Assembly: GCA_009667805.1 (NCBI GenBank) | Contig: CM019066.1 | Coordinates: 120,853,690 to 120,917,689, forward strand | Reading direction: 5' to 3' | DNA length: 64,000 nt | From: Leptobrachium leishanense | Lineage: Eukaryota; Chordata; Amphibia; Anura; Megophryidae | Shown here: piece by piece, positions 1 through 12,109 of the stretch | Layout of the letters: the number at the start of each line of letters is the position of its first letter | How positions within the stretch are numbered: the first letter of the stretch is position 1 | Translations under genes and position numbers: made by a program | Notes under the pieces: generated by a model | What the model was told of the DNA's origin: nothing | What the model saw: the letters and a program-made list of their open reading frames with translations, nothing else | Database searches by the model: none

Positions 1-117
1 CAGTCTGCAGTTAAAGCACATTGTGTTTGTTTCATTCCAACTCCATTGTGGTGGTGTATAGAGCCAAAGATGTTAGAATTGTGTCGATGTCCCAATATTT
101 CTGGACCTGACTGTATG
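1..117. mobile_element. Terminal end of a Tc1/mariner-like element (cut by window edge)
   Basis: The sequence ends in a terminal motif of the form TATTTCTGGACCTGACTGTA, which is the end of many vertebrate Tc1-like elements. The preceding bases (GTGGTGGTGTATAGAGCC, then GTGTCGATGTCCC) also fit that family. A nearly identical stretch recurs at about 10,993-11,108, so the two are copies of one family. No transposase reading frame is present here. The rest of this copy lies outside the window. Confidence 0.75.
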
Positions 118-1074
118 AATATTTCAGGCCATGTTTTAAATAGTGCAGGAAAAGGGATAATGTATAGTGTCTAAACTTCCCATCCTAACAAAACCGGAAA
201 CACTAGCACAAATTTCCACCCAAAAAGCATCTTTTATTGTTGTCAGATGTTACAGCAAAGTTTCAGCCTTATAAGACTTTAGGCATGGCCATCGTCCACT
301 GGGTCTGTAGTCTGACGACCGACTTGGTCGTCTGTCTACGGACAACTTTTTTGAATGATCTGGGTCGTCCACTGCAAGCGACTATTGCCGATCCAGGTTG
401 ACCGACGGGCAGACTGAAGAAAACTGGCTACTGTCCCTGGTGTTGAAAGGGCTTTAAACACACAGAACGCTTTCCTCAGAGCTTTCTTCAGTCTGGCTGT
501 CTTTGGCTGCGTTCAGCAGTGCTGTAGAGTGAGGAAAGCGTCCCGTATGTTAAAGCCCTTTCAGTACCAAGGACAGCAGTCACTCTACAGCACAGACGAT
601 CACCACCGAAGACAGCCGGATGTTCAGAAAAATAAATAAAAAGACTGCTGAAATTAATAAACAATTTAATAAATATATATATATAATTTTACACTGATAC
701 CTATGGCATTCAGCTGTTTAAACCTGCCGAACTGAACCTCCAAAAATCAGGGCATTTTTTCATGTATATTGTACCAGGTTGAATCGCCTCCATGTTGTGG
801 GATTGGTCTGACAACAGACAATCTCACGATCCCACAAATATGGTTCCAGTGGACGGCCAGCCTTTTATTTGCAATGTCTTTGTTTTCGCTTCAGATAAGG
901 GAAAGAGCACCTGGCTGTAATCCTTGAAATGTTAACCTACACCTCTGTGGAGGCAAACTAAACCGAGATTTTTCTACCAGTACTGGTTAGCTAAACTACT
1001 TTCCAGTCACAAAACAGTATAAAGAAATAATAGAGTTTGTTCTCTCAGCACCCAGCTTTGACTTGCTTTTCTTG
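118..1074. other. Non-coding interval containing a palindromic repeat
   Basis: No gene is seen. The one structured part is an imperfect inverted repeat at about 436-583. Its left arm reads CCTGGTGTTGAAAGGGCTTT and runs on to CGCTTTCCTC. Its right arm is the reverse complement with a few mismatches. The arms are about 42 bp around a centre of roughly 60 bp. This looks like a foldback MITE, but I cannot define its ends or a target duplication. Confidence 0.45.
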
Positions 1075-1987
1075 CAGGCTAATTCAAAGAGAATCGAAAA
1101 GTCACCGCACGTTCGGTGACTTTTCTTTCTCTTCAATTCGGGTTGTTTTGCCGATCCCATTTCGGCGACCCTGCGGTGTATTCAGCAAGTACCACAGGGC
1201 CCCCGAATTGCAGGAAAAGGTCGCCGCAAACCCGACGAAAACTAACCGCAAAACCCAGCGAATGCACGCTGAAAACCTGCAAAAATATCTGGATTAACCT
1301 GCTGAAAACCACGGAAAAACCCGAGCAGGAGCCGATCACACGCAGCGAAGCCGCTGGAAAAAGCCGACATCGCAGTCGAAGGCAGTGAAAAACCGTTTGC
1401 TTGAATGTTTGAAAAGTGAAACGCCATTTGCAAAGAAACTGAGCGAAAATGTCTGAAATTTACATATGAGGTCCAATGAATGATAATAAAAAGGGCTGTT
1501 ACAGAAAAAATAAGTAAACTTAAAAAAAAAATAATAATAATCAGAACTTTTTTAAAAAAAAAAATAGAAATCCAGAAAAATGCTTAAAATATCCTAGAAA
1601 ATCTATAAATAAAGAGACTTTTTACTGCAGTATTTTATAATGAATGGTTTATTAGATATTGAATTAAAACGGGAATATTTTTAACATTGAAGCCTATGGG
1701 ATTCTCCTGAATTAACTTGCCGAATTAAACCACCGAATGGCAGGGCAATTCGGGAACCTTTCACTGCTGGTTTGTGTTCTCTGAATAGCCGAAGCAGTGC
1801 ATTTTCATGGGGATTTCACTGCCCTCGAACAGGCACCGAACAAGCACCGTATGTGCAGGCAATTCGCCAGGATTTGGCGAATTGCCTGCTCTCTGGATAG
1901 CCGAATGGCCAAGAAAGGTAACCAAACGCTGATTTTCAACGTTCGGTTACCTTTCTCCAGCCATTCGGATCTCTTTGAATTACCCTG
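1075..1987. mobile_element. CAGGG-terminal MITE, copy 1 (uninterrupted)
   Basis: This 913-bp element begins CAGGCTAATTCAAAGAG and ends CTCTTTGAATTACCCTG, an imperfect terminal inverted repeat. It carries subterminal hairpins such as AAAGTCACCGCACGTTCGGTGACTTT near 1,098 and GGTAACC...GGTTACC near 1,917-1,953. It is collinear with copies at 11,182-12,109 (inverted) and 39,587-49,239. It has no coding capacity; the short open frames in it are not conserved between copies. It is the uninterrupted reference that shows what was inserted into copy 3. The flanks (TTG and TTT) do not give a clean TSD here. Confidence 0.85.
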
Positions 1988-3829
1988 TTTGGTTGTCCTG
2001 GCCATAATCAGAAATATCAGTGCAGGGTAATGTCAAATTAATTACAGGTGTATCTGCTATTGATCTTAACCCTATAAGCGGGGAAAGATTTATTTTGTTT
2101 CCAGGATAAACTTGTCATCCCATCACGATTCTGACAAGGGACGTAGGAATGAATAAACACACACATATACAACAATGAATGTGCAGCATTGCTCTTTTAT
2201 TCTACATTTAACAGATACCTATGGATGCATGGCAACAAATGCTATACTAATGGTTTTTAAAACAAAAAGGTACTTGCTAGTGAAGGATTCAGAGGGCATA
2301 TGTGCTTTGCTTGTTTTCTTTTCCTCTATGAAGCCAACGTCTCTATTTGAAGGTGCTGACTTTAACACTTGAGCTACCTCATCATATTCCTGTGTTCATG
2401 AAGGATGGAAAGCAAAGTTTGTTTTAATCAACCCATATTTCTCATTCATCCATACTGGTTTTCATCTCCATTCTTTAAATATTGACTGGAACTCATGTCA
2501 GCACTTTCTGTAAAGTTGTATTGATGTAGCACTTTAGATCATAAAGACCTAGGTCAATGAAAACACATTCCTTGGATGAAGTTCACATAGATCAAGGCAA
2601 AAAATATCCAGTAAGGAAATCATGCACATCTGACCTCTATCTTTCTGATTTATGTTTCAAGGTGATTGGGGCTACTTTGTGCCAATATTGTTAAAGCTCC
2701 TGCTATCACTGAGGTAAGATTTATACGTTCTGTTATATGATTAGTAATGGAAAATTGACATATTGACACTTTTTCTGGCAGTGTGTCATTAATTTAAATT
2801 CAGAACATCTCCAATACATTGGATATATGCCCAGTGTGACTACTCTACCGTACCATAATAACAGGGTCTGGGTTTTTTTCTCTCTTTTTCATCCAAAGAG
2901 CAGGAGAGTTTGCATTGCTGTAGGGTTCGGCACACACACATTATTTATTTTCAAGTAACTCTTTCGCCGTGCTTGGTTTTCGATACATATATTACATTAC
3001 ATTGATTGTGTAACTAAATAATATGAAGAATAATCTATATAGAAGATGAATGGTCATTAAAAATGGAAATATTCAGCACTATATTAATCACATTAATTCT
3101 AATTTCAAGTAAAATGAGTAAGTTATCAATGTCAATCTTATTACATCAATTTCAAGATATACCAACTAACATTGTAAGAACAATGAATCTTAAAATATTA
3201 CGTGACTTACATGCCAAGAAGAGAATGTATTAACTCAGAGAGTAACGTAACAGCCAAGATTTTCCAGTGACCAATGCATGTCCCCATCTCCACACTCCAT
3301 GGTTTTTCTAAATTGACGTCAGTATGGTATGGCTTTTTCTGAAAGGATTGGTGTTTATTTCATAATAATCCGCATTCTAATCTTTGCTAGATTTGACATT
3401 TAACTATTAGAAAAACTATAGTCGGAATAATACAGCCTAAAGTGATCTGTTGCAGAGCAAAAGGCTGCTCCCACACCACCTCTTCAAGCATCAGTAAGAC
3501 CTTCATGAGACTCTGACATTCACTGAATGTCATGTTAAATCTTTCCAATATGGAATGTCAGAGCTAATTGGCTGCAGTTTGCAGTTTGCCGCTTGCTCTG
3601 TTTCATTGAATATCTATGGGTTATACATAAATTGTCAGTGATGGTTGTTGTATGTCATTTCTCAATGTAATGGGCTATAGCGAGCATAAAAGCTATGAGA
3701 TGTTTTGGATGATAATCATGGTGGAGCTAAACTCAAAGCAGCTTTAGGAGACACAGGGAATTCTGTATCATTTCCAAATTTTGCATATCTGTACTTCATG
3801 ATAGCCAAGAGGCAAAAGGACATATATAT
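1988..3829. other. Non-coding interval, nothing recognised
   Basis: AT-rich sequence without a recognisable exon, RNA gene or repeat structure. Short open frames show no motif or splice context. Unrecognised diverged repeats cannot be excluded. Confidence 0.5.
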
Positions 3830-5010
3830 ATCCATAAACAAAATAGCGTGGTCTGCACTCATGGTTCACCTGGATTCACCAGCACTCCAGGATTTTCAAA
3901 AATTCCAAGCTTTATTCGATCATGCTTTTAAAATCAGTAACGTTTTAATTCCGGTCCGGAACTTTCATAAAAACATATATAGCCTAATATAAACTCATGG
4001 TAATTTGTCTTCTATTTAAACCTTATCAATTAAAAACTCATTGGGAACTCACCCACCCAGTGTGCGACACGTCCAGCATGCTCATGCAACCACCGCGCCT
4101 GCTCCGAACATACGGCGCACCTCTAAGACGTCATAGCAGTCGTCCTGGTAACCTGGACGCCGTCTGCTGGAAGAGCAAATCCTACCTCCTCCCCAACCGC
4201 AGCAATCCGTCCCCGCTACGCACACCAGAGGATAGTCACCAATGAGACAATAACCTAAAAACAATGTTACTATCTGCAAAAGAACAATAACACGTTATGG
4301 TTACATACAGAGCTGGTACCACGCGATGGAACTATTAAAGATAGATTTACAACACATTGCTTGATATCGCTACTCATTTAGCTGCCATTAGACGAATACT
4401 GAGTACATATTTCTTTCATTGAGGCCCCTTGGAAACAGTGTCAAGTCTGTGTATCCACTGGGCCTCTTTTTTAAGCAACATCAGCGCTCTATCCCCGCCC
4501 CTCCTAGGTGGAGGGACGTGGTCAATGGCCATGAATTTAAGGGAGGAAACAGAGTGGCTCAACTCTAAAAAATGCCTAGCCACCGGCTTGTCTGAATGGC
4601 ATCCCTATATGCTATCCTAATATTAGATCTATGATTCCGAAAATTCTATCACACAACTGGGTGGTGGTTTTACCCACATATGCTAAACCACACGGACACA
4701 TAATTCTGTAAATAACATAATCTGTTTTACATGTAATGGTGTGGCGAATAAAATAGCGTTTCCCTTTGTGGGGATGATGGAATTCTTTTCCCGGAATCAT
4801 GTGACTGCAAGTCAGGCATCCAAGGCACCTTTTACATCCCCAGTTACAAAAGCGTTCTGTTTCCTGCATATAGGGTCAGTATGGACCAGAAGGTCTTTCA
4901 AACTCCTATTGCGCTTGTAGCAAAACATTGGGGGGTTATATATAACAGACCCAGGATGCAAAAAAAGTGAGGCAGATGTCATTTGCATGTCCTACCCAGA
5001 ATTCCTTGCT
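3830..5010 (-). pseudogene. 3' part of a Penelope-like element with GIY-YIG domain, decayed
   Basis: Read on the minus strand this encodes the C-terminal part of a Penelope-like retroelement protein, a reverse transcriptase fused to a GIY-YIG endonuclease. About 4,990-4,870 encodes a block like PPMFCYKRNRSLKDLL, typical of the linker before the nuclease. Positions 4,869-4,612 hold the clearest frame, with Cys pairs (CKRCLGC), the block KRYFIRHTITC, then VIY and AYVGKT as the GIY and YIG equivalents. After a frameshift the final block FMAIDHVPPPRRGGDRALML ends at a stop at 4,417-4,419. Several frameshifts show it is dead. The polymerase domain is missing, so it is 5'-truncated. The 3' untranslated tail probably continues to about 3,830. 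Confidence 0.8.
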
Positions 5011-5967
5011 GCATATGTAGCACAGGAGCTTTGGGATGCAGTTCTTTGAATTGCTGTGATGTGCAGATGGCTTCTGCAATAACATACATACATACATACA
5101 GAAGCAGGCACTCAGATCCTCAAATCACCATTAAGCAATTCTGCCCCGGTGCAAACTTCACAGCACATACAATTTCAACATACCAAGGGCACTCACGGAT
5201 CTTCCCATGAAAGTCGAATCTTAATTTCGAAATAATAAACATTACGTCTCATTGTAGTCGACGTCTTAATAAAGGCTTGATTGAGCTGAAACATCAATTA
5301 ATTTGATATGAAGATTGGATTTTGATACGAAGATCCGTGATTGCCCGTGGTATGTTGAAACTGTAAATCTCTATATATAAAAAGGTTTGTGTCCATCGCC
5401 GCAGGCAGCGGACGCAATGCGCATGCATGGCGGGGGGAAAAACCCGCTGGCATGCACGAGTAAAGAAAAAAAAAAAGATCCATTGGAGAGGCGTGCGCAA
5501 AGTGCCTCTCCCTGGTGCTGATTGGGCCAGGGCGAACTGGGCAGGGGGAGGGGCGAATTGGGCCGGGGTGTGGACTCAGCCGGGGGGGCGAACTCCATGC
5601 ACCTCCCGAGCCTCCCATTGATTAAATGCAGCTTCGTGAGCGCCTGCCCCCCACGTGATGCACACTGCACACGCTGAAGAGGCGGGCGCGGTCGATAGGA
5701 ACGTCAGACTGGGAGCCTGCAGAGTGTGGACACCAGATTGCCTGCGTCCCTCGAAACTGCGAAGGAGGGAGGCAGGCAGGAGCAGACAGTGAAGAGGCCA
5801 GCCCAGCCACCTAGGACACAGAGGACCAGTTTGGATGGTGAGTGGCGGCGGCCCAGTCTGATCACGCTTGCTGCTGTACGGGTGAAATTTTATTAAATTG
5901 AAGGCCCGCTGCTCTGTCTAAATACACCCTGTAACCCCCATATATACACCCTGTAACTCCATATATG
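5011..5967. other. Non-coding interval flanking the 40-bp array
   Basis: It contains a short (CATA)n run near 5,083-5,100 and a GC-rich stretch at about 5,390-5,860. The open frames in the GC-rich part have no motif and no codon pattern to support them. The last 60 bases hold two tandem copies of a TATACACCCTGTAAC-type motif just before the satellite array starts. Confidence 0.4.
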
Positions 5968-8588
5968 TTCCCGTGAGTTTACAATCTAAGGGGGAAAAGA
6001 GGGGCCACTCCCGTGAGTTTACAATCTGAAAGGGAAAAGAGGGGCCGCTCCCGTGAGTTTGCAATCTGAAAGGGAAAAGAGGAGCCGCTCCTGTGAGTTT
6101 ACAATCTGAAAGGGAAAAGAGGAGCCGCTCCTGTGAGTTTACAATCTAAAAGGGAAGAGGAGCCACTCCTGTGAGTTTACAATCTGAAAGGGAAAAGAGG
6201 GGCCGCTCCTGTGAGTTTACAATCTGAAAGGGAAAAGAGGAGCCGCTCCTGTGAGTTTACAATCTAAAAGGGAAAAGAGGAGCCGCTCCTGTGAGTTTAC
6301 AATCTGAAAGGGAAAAGAGGAGCCTCTCCCGTGAGTTTACAATCTGAAAGGGAAAAGAGGAGCCGCTCCCGTGAGTTTACAATCTGAAAGGGAAAAGAGG
6401 AGCCGCTCCTGTGAGTTTACAATCTAAAAGGGAAAAGAGGAGCCGCTCCTGTGAGTTTACAATCTGAAAGGGAAAAGAGGAGCCGCTCCTGTGAGTTTAC
6501 AATCTAAAAGGGAAGAGGAGCCACTCCTGTGAGTTTACAATCTGAAAGGGAAAAGAGGGGCCGCTCCTGTGAGTTTACAATCTGAAAGGGAAAAGAGGAG
6601 CCGCTCCTGTGAGATTACAATCTGAAAGGGAAAAGAGGGGCCGCTCCCGTGAGTTTACAATCTGAAAGGGAAAAGAGGGGCCGCTCCCGTGAGTTTACAA
6701 TCTGAAAGGGAAAAGAGGAGCCGCTCCCGTGAGTTTACAATCTGAAAGGGAAAACAGGAGCCGCTCCCGTGAGTTTACAATCTAAAAGGGAACAGAGGAG
6801 CCTCTCCCGTGAGTTTACAATCTGAAAGGGAAAAGAGGAGCCGCTCCCGTGAGTTTACAATCTAAAAGGGAAGAGGAGCCACTCCTGTGAGTTTACAATC
6901 TGAAAGGGAAAAGAGGGGCGCTCCTGTGAGTTTACAATCTGAAAGGGAAAAGAGGAGCCGCTCCCGTGAGATTACAATCTGAAAGGGAAGAGGGGTCGCT
7001 CCCGTGAGATTACAATCTGAAAGGGAAGAGGGGCCGCTCCCGTGAGTTTACAATCTAAAAGGGAAAAGAGGAGCCGCTCCCGTGAGTTTACAAACTAAAA
7101 GGGTAAGAGGAGCCGCTCCCGTGAGTTTACAATCTAAAAGGGAAAAGAGGAGCCGCTCCCGTGAGTTTACAAACTAAAAGGGTAAGAGGAGCCGCTCCCG
7201 TGAGTTTACAATCTAAAAGGGAAAAGAGGAGCCGCTCCCGTGAGATTACAATCTGAAAGGGAAAAGAGGGGCCGCTCCTGTGAGTTTACAATCTAAAAGG
7301 GAAAAGAGGAGCCGCTCCCGTGAGATTACAATCTGAAAGGGAAAAGAGGGGCCGCTCCTGTGAGTTTACAATCTAAAAGGGAAAAGAGGAGCCGCTCCCG
7401 TGAGTTTACAATCTAACAGGGAAGAGGAGCCCGCACCCCTGAGTTTCCAATCTAAGAGGGCAGAGGAGCCGCTCCCGTGAGTTTACAATCTGAAAGGGAA
7501 AAGAGGGGCCACTCCCGTGAGTTTACAATCTGAAAGGGAAAAGAGGAGCTGCTCCCGTGAGATTACAATCTAAAAGGGAAAAGAGGAGCCACTCCCGTGA
7601 GTTTACAATCTGAAAGGGAAAAGAGGAGCTGCTCCCGTGAGTTTACAATATAAAAGGGAAGAGGAGCCCGCACCCCTGAGTTTACAATCTAAGAGGGCAG
7701 AGGAGCCCGCTCACGTGAGTTTACAATCTAAAAGGGAAAAGAGGGGCCACTCCCGTGAGTTTACAATCTGAAAGGGAAAAGAGGAGCTGCTCCCGTGAGT
7801 TTACAATCTAAAAGGGAAAAGAGGAGCCTCTCCCGTGAGTTTAGAATCTGAAAGGGAAAAGAGGAGCCACTCCGTGAGTTTACAATCTGAAAGGGAAAAG
7901 AGGAGCTGCTCCCGTGAGTTTACAATATAAAAGGGAAGAGGAGCCCGCACCCCTGAGTTTACAATCTAAGAGGGCAGAGGAGCCCGCTCACGTGAGTTTA
8001 CAATCTAAAAGGGAAAAGAGGAGCCTCTCCCGTGAGTTTAGAATCTGAAAGGGAAAAGAGGAGCCGCTCCCGTGAGTTTACAATCTAAAAGGGAAAAGAG
8101 GAGCCTCTCCCGTGAGTTTAGAATCTGAAAGGGAAAAGAGGAGCCACTCCCGTGAGTTTACAATCTGAAAGGGAAAAGAGGAGCCACTCCTGTGAGTTTA
8201 CAATCTAAAAGGGAAAAGAGGAGCCACTCCCGTGAGTTTACAATCTGAAAGGGAAAAGAGGAGCCGCTCCCGTGAGTTTACAATATAAAAGGGAAGAGGA
8301 GCCCGCACCCCTGAGTTTACAATCTAAGAGGGCAGAGGAGCCCGCTCACGTGAGTTTACAGTCTTAAGAGGAAAGAGGAGCCCGCTCCCGTGAGTTTACA
8401 ATCTAAAAGGGAAAACAGCAGCAGCACCCCTGAGTTTACAATCTAAGAGGGAAAAGAGGCGCTGGCTCACATGAGTTTACAATCTATAAGGGAAGAGGAG
8501 CCTGCTCCCGTGAGTTTACAATCTAAAATGGAAAAGAGAATCCCGCTCATGTGAGTTTACAATCTAAGAGGGAAGAAGAGCCCGCTCT
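5968..8588. repeat. 40-bp minisatellite/satellite array, about 65 units
   Basis: The unit reads about CTCCCGTGAGTTTACAATCT followed by GAAAGGGAAAAGAGGAGCCG, 40 bp, with 36-42 bp variants. Variation lies in C/T at CTCCY, G/A after ATCT, GAG or GGG before CC, and loss of AA in the purine run. A distinct variant pair (GAGCCCGCACCCCTGAG then GAGCCCGCTCACGTGAG) returns at about 7,425, 7,665, 7,935 and 8,295, suggesting larger blocks were duplicated. Units near the right end are more diverged than those in the middle, as expected from unequal exchange. There is no coding function. Confidence 0.97.
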
Positions 8589-9727
8589 AATATATAAATG
8601 CCTTTGTAATGCGCTGTCAGCCGCACCCATCCCAGCTGCTCACTTGACCCTCCTGTCGCGGACAGGACGGCGACGGACGCATTACAAACGCATTTATAAA
8701 TAGAGATACTCTTGGGTAGGACACTGAAATCCAAATATGTGGACACAGATTCTGAGCTGGCAACAACATTAGACTGCCCTTCGGGCAGGCTTAATGACTA
8801 GTATATATATATATAATTTTTTTTTTCAGTATATGCACTTGAGAAGTTTGAAGGAAACAGATTGCAAGGTGCAACTTTCTATCATTTACAGGAACTTTAT
8901 TAGAACAAGTGAATCATTTTCAATTTTTCCCCAGGAATAAGTCAGCTCGATTCTCTGGTCAACTACTAATGATAATGTCACAAGTGCTTTAATGCAAATC
9001 ATATTGCGCCTAAACACACACCTTAATGGTTTACCCCTTTCAGTCCAAAGTGCAGTACATCACTATGCCTTTCCCCTTTGCTTATTGCCTCCAGCTGGCC
9101 ATTACTACACTGTCCCTTTATAGCCTAGCCTCATCCCTTCATCTGTGCCACACCATTGTTTGTCATTTCCCAGGTGACTCCTGTATGAGTCAGGTCTCGC
9201 TCCTCACTCCTTTGTTTGTGAACCTTGCCGCTGTGACACAGCCCTGTATCCTGCAGCCTGTGAACCTTCCTTCATTGATCCTGTCCTGAGGTTCTTATAT
9301 TATTCAACTCGATCCCCTGTGTTCCAATCTTTCTGCTGATTTTCTGCCATGCCCCTTGTTTACTCTTCTGTTCAATATTAATATTTGTTTTAGTCTTTTT
9401 TTCAACCTATGTGAAATATATTCAGTAAGTTATATAACCTCAAAATAAAAAACTAAAACCCGTAAGTGGACAGAGGTAATCTGTAATGTTTGTGGAAAAA
9501 GTCAGTTTTAAGGCTGTGATGTGGTGGTCTGTCATCTTCAAATATCAGCCTTTGTAATATCTGTGCCACTAATATTGTAGATTATATTAGAGTGAGGTGT
9601 ACATCGTTGTATCTGGTGTTCTGCCGTTATTTAGGATGTGGATTTCAGCTTTTTAGCATCGCTGACAATCGCTTCTATGGCTTCTAACATTTATAAAAAT
9701 GTTACTTTTGGAAACTTTATAAGTTTA
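8589..9727. other. Non-coding interval, nothing recognised
   Basis: It holds a (TA)n tract followed by a T-run near 8,800-8,825 and otherwise ordinary AT-rich sequence. The open frames here have no recognisable product. Confidence 0.4.
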
Positions 9728-10356
9728 CTGTAGATACTCGAGTATATCGTTAGATTTTGATGACAAAAATTTACCTTAAAATTGGAGGGGTCGCATTATA
9801 TTCGAGACATCTCCATCGCGTGTAAAAAAAAACCAAAAAAACACTTGACTTGCTCAGGGATGTCAAGTCTCCCGGAATTTTCGGTAGTCTCCCTGAAGTA
9901 AATGCGGGCTCCCTAACGCCCACAAACACTTCAGGAACACCCAGATTCGGGAGGTGGGATCCATCATGACCAGAGGGCATGCTTGGCTTAAACCAATCAT
10001 TCAAGATTGGCTTAAAACCGAGCATGCACCCTCGCTCTGCGCACCATGCCGGGAGGTGTCATTTTCTGACCTCTGGCTCCAGCAGGCAGGCTCACCCACT
10101 GCATCATCTGCCAATTGCCAGCCCCACCCCATTGTTGCCCCATCCTGACGTCACTGCAGATGTGCTGCGCGATTCTTCTCACATTCTGAATAGCCTGTGT
10201 TAAGAGAACCTCGAAGGATTTTAATTGCTTACCGGTACAGTATACTTTTATAATTTTGCTCTTCGCGTTATATTCGAGTCTTGAGTATTCTCTCATTTCC
10301 AAAATAAATCTCTCCATCGCGTTATATTCGGGTCGCGTTAACTCGAGTATCTACAG
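9728..10356. mobile_element. Tc1/mariner- or pogo-like MITE flanked by TA
   Basis: The element begins CTGTAGATACTCGAGTATA and ends AACTCGAGTATCTACAG, giving near-perfect inverted termini of 16 or more bp. It is flanked by TA at 9,726-9,727 and 10,357-10,358, the TSD of the Tc1/mariner group. It is 629 bp long. A second pair of subterminal repeats (CGCGTTATATTCG and its relatives) lies inside each end. No transposase is encoded, so it is non-autonomous. Confidence 0.8.
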
Positions 10357-10875
10357 TAACTTATTAATTAATTGCTGATGCATTCTTTTGAGCTTAAATA
10401 CGTATGCAAAAAAAAACGCCAGTTCCAGAAAGGTGCTATTAACACATTAAGCTTTGTATTTTACATACCAAATTCAGAGCACTCCACTTTAATATAGTTT
10501 TAAAGATTTGAAAACAAACTATTATAAAATTAAACAGTTGGGATTTGGTTACAAAATATGATCATACATTTGCGTAATCCTGCCAAGCACCAACGTAGCC
10601 CATCACGGCAGGTCCTATCCATCCTCGGCTAATGACTGCTCTTATGATATTGATCTACTTGAGGGGATCCTCCTGAGTTTCCCAGCAGATCAAGGTTTAA
10701 ATAGGACCCGCAATGAGGCACCTGTGGCAAGGAGAGGAGCAAAACCAGGGAGGCAGGGTCAATCTTCCAGATGTAACACAAAACCAGAATGGCAGCACTC
10801 AACCTGAGCATGCATTTTTCATAAGGGTGCTTCTGAGACCAACAAACACAGAATACCAAATTCAGAGCACTACAT
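10357..10875. other. Interval bounded by a 19-bp direct repeat
   Basis: The 19-mer ATACCAAATTCAGAGCACT occurs at about 10,465 and again at about 10,854, enclosing some 370 bp. This could be the TSD of a retroposed or other insertion, but I recognise no poly(A) tail or RNA-gene head between the copies. No gene is seen. Confidence 0.35.
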
Positions 10876-10920
10876 TTAAAGGGCCATAAACACAAGAAGT
10901 GAAATGTTCTTATTGTGTGT

Positions 10921-11108
10921 AATACACCGTTTTGTGTGTAAGTCCTACACCGTTCACCCGAGTTGGATGTACATACCCTCAAATTAAAGCTGACAGTCTG
11001 CAGTTAAAGCACATTGTGTTTGTTTCATTCCAACTCCATTGTGGTGGTGTATAGAGCCGAAGATGTTAGAATTGTGTCGATGTCCCAATATTTCTGGACC
11101 TGACTGTA
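10921..11108. mobile_element. Tc1/mariner-like 3' end inserted in MITE A
   Basis: It ends with the same ~115-bp sequence as the window start, up to GGACCTGACTGTA, followed directly by MITE A sequence (TATGTTGCT). The 5' terminus expected of an intact Tc1 element is not visible, so it is an internally deleted or truncated copy. The left boundary is approximate. Confidence 0.65.
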
Positions 11109-11181
11109 TATGTTGCTAACATCTTACATGTACTTTGTGTTTTTCGCTTGTATGTTTAGTTAAGAAAATATTTTACTCTAT

Positions 11182-12109
11182 CAGGGTTATCCAAAGAGAT
11201 CCGAATTGCTTGAGAAAGGTAACCGAATGCTGAAAATCAGCGTTCGGTTGCCTTTCCTGGCCATTCAGCTATCCAGAGAGCAGGCAATTCGCCAAATCCT
11301 GGCGAATTGCCTGCACATACGGTGCCTGTTCGGTGCCTGTTCGAGGGCAGTGAAATCCCCATGAAAAAGCACTGCTTCGGCTATTCAGAGAACACAAACC
11401 AGCAGTGAAAGGTTCCCCTAATGTCCTGCCATTCGGTGGTTTAATTCGGCAAGTTTATTCAGGAGAATCCCATAGGCTTCAATGTTAAAAATATTCCCGT
11501 TTTAATTGAATATCTAATAAACCGTTCATTATAAAATTCTGCAGCAAAAAGTCTCTTTATTTATAGATTTTTTAGGATACTTTAAGCATTTTTCTGAATT
11601 TTTTTTTAAAAGTCCGATTTTTTTTTTTTTTTTTTTTTAAGTTTATTTATTTTTTCTGTAACAGCCCTTTTTATTATCATTCATTGGACCTCCTGTGTAA
11701 ATTTCAGACATTTTCGCTCAGTACTTTCTTTGCAAACAGCGTTTCATTTTCACAGATTCATACAAACGGTTTTGTATTTTTTATTCACTGCCTCCTCTGC
11801 GTCTCAGCTGCTTCGGCTCTGCGTGATTCGGCTCCTGTTCGGCTGCTTCGCTGCGTGTGATCGGCACCTGCTCGGGTTTTTCGAAGGTTAATCCAGATGT
11901 TTTTGAGGGTTTTCGGCGTGCATTCGGTGGCTTTTGCGGTTAGTTTTTGAGGGTTTGCGGCAGCTTTTCCCTGCAATTCGGGGACCCTGTGGTGTTTGCT
12001 GAATACACCGCAGGGTCACCGAAATGGGATCGGCAAAAGGAACCGAATTGAAGAGAACAAAAAGTCACCGAACGTGCGGTGACTTTTTTAATCTCTTTGA
12101 ATAACCCTG
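11182..12109. mobile_element. CAGGG-terminal MITE, copy 2 (inverted), with TAT duplication
   Basis: This 928-bp element is inverted relative to copies 1 and 3. It begins CAGGGTTATCCAAAGAGAT and ends ATCTCTTTGAATAACCCTG, near-perfect termini of about 19 bp. It is flanked by TAT at 11,179-11,181 and 12,110-12,112. The empty site is preserved in the MITE A copy near 17,145-17,157 (GCTCTATATGTGTCACTG), where a single TAT stands, so the duplication is genuine. A 3-bp AT-rich TSD suggests a PIF/Harbinger-type transposase; that assignment is an inference. No coding sequence. Confidence 0.88.

Noticed and set aside
5298..5810. Overlapping open frames on both strands in the GC-rich stretch before the 40-bp array
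   Set aside because: Low stop-codon density from GC-richness; no motif, splice context or frame preference.
5968..8588. Possible CRISPR-like array because of regular 40-bp spacing
   Set aside because: There are no unique spacers; the whole unit is repeated, and the DNA is from a eukaryote.
9771..10317. Open frames of 64-101 codons between 9,771 and 10,317
   Set aside because: They overlap each other on both strands inside a TA-flanked MITE and have no transposase motifs.
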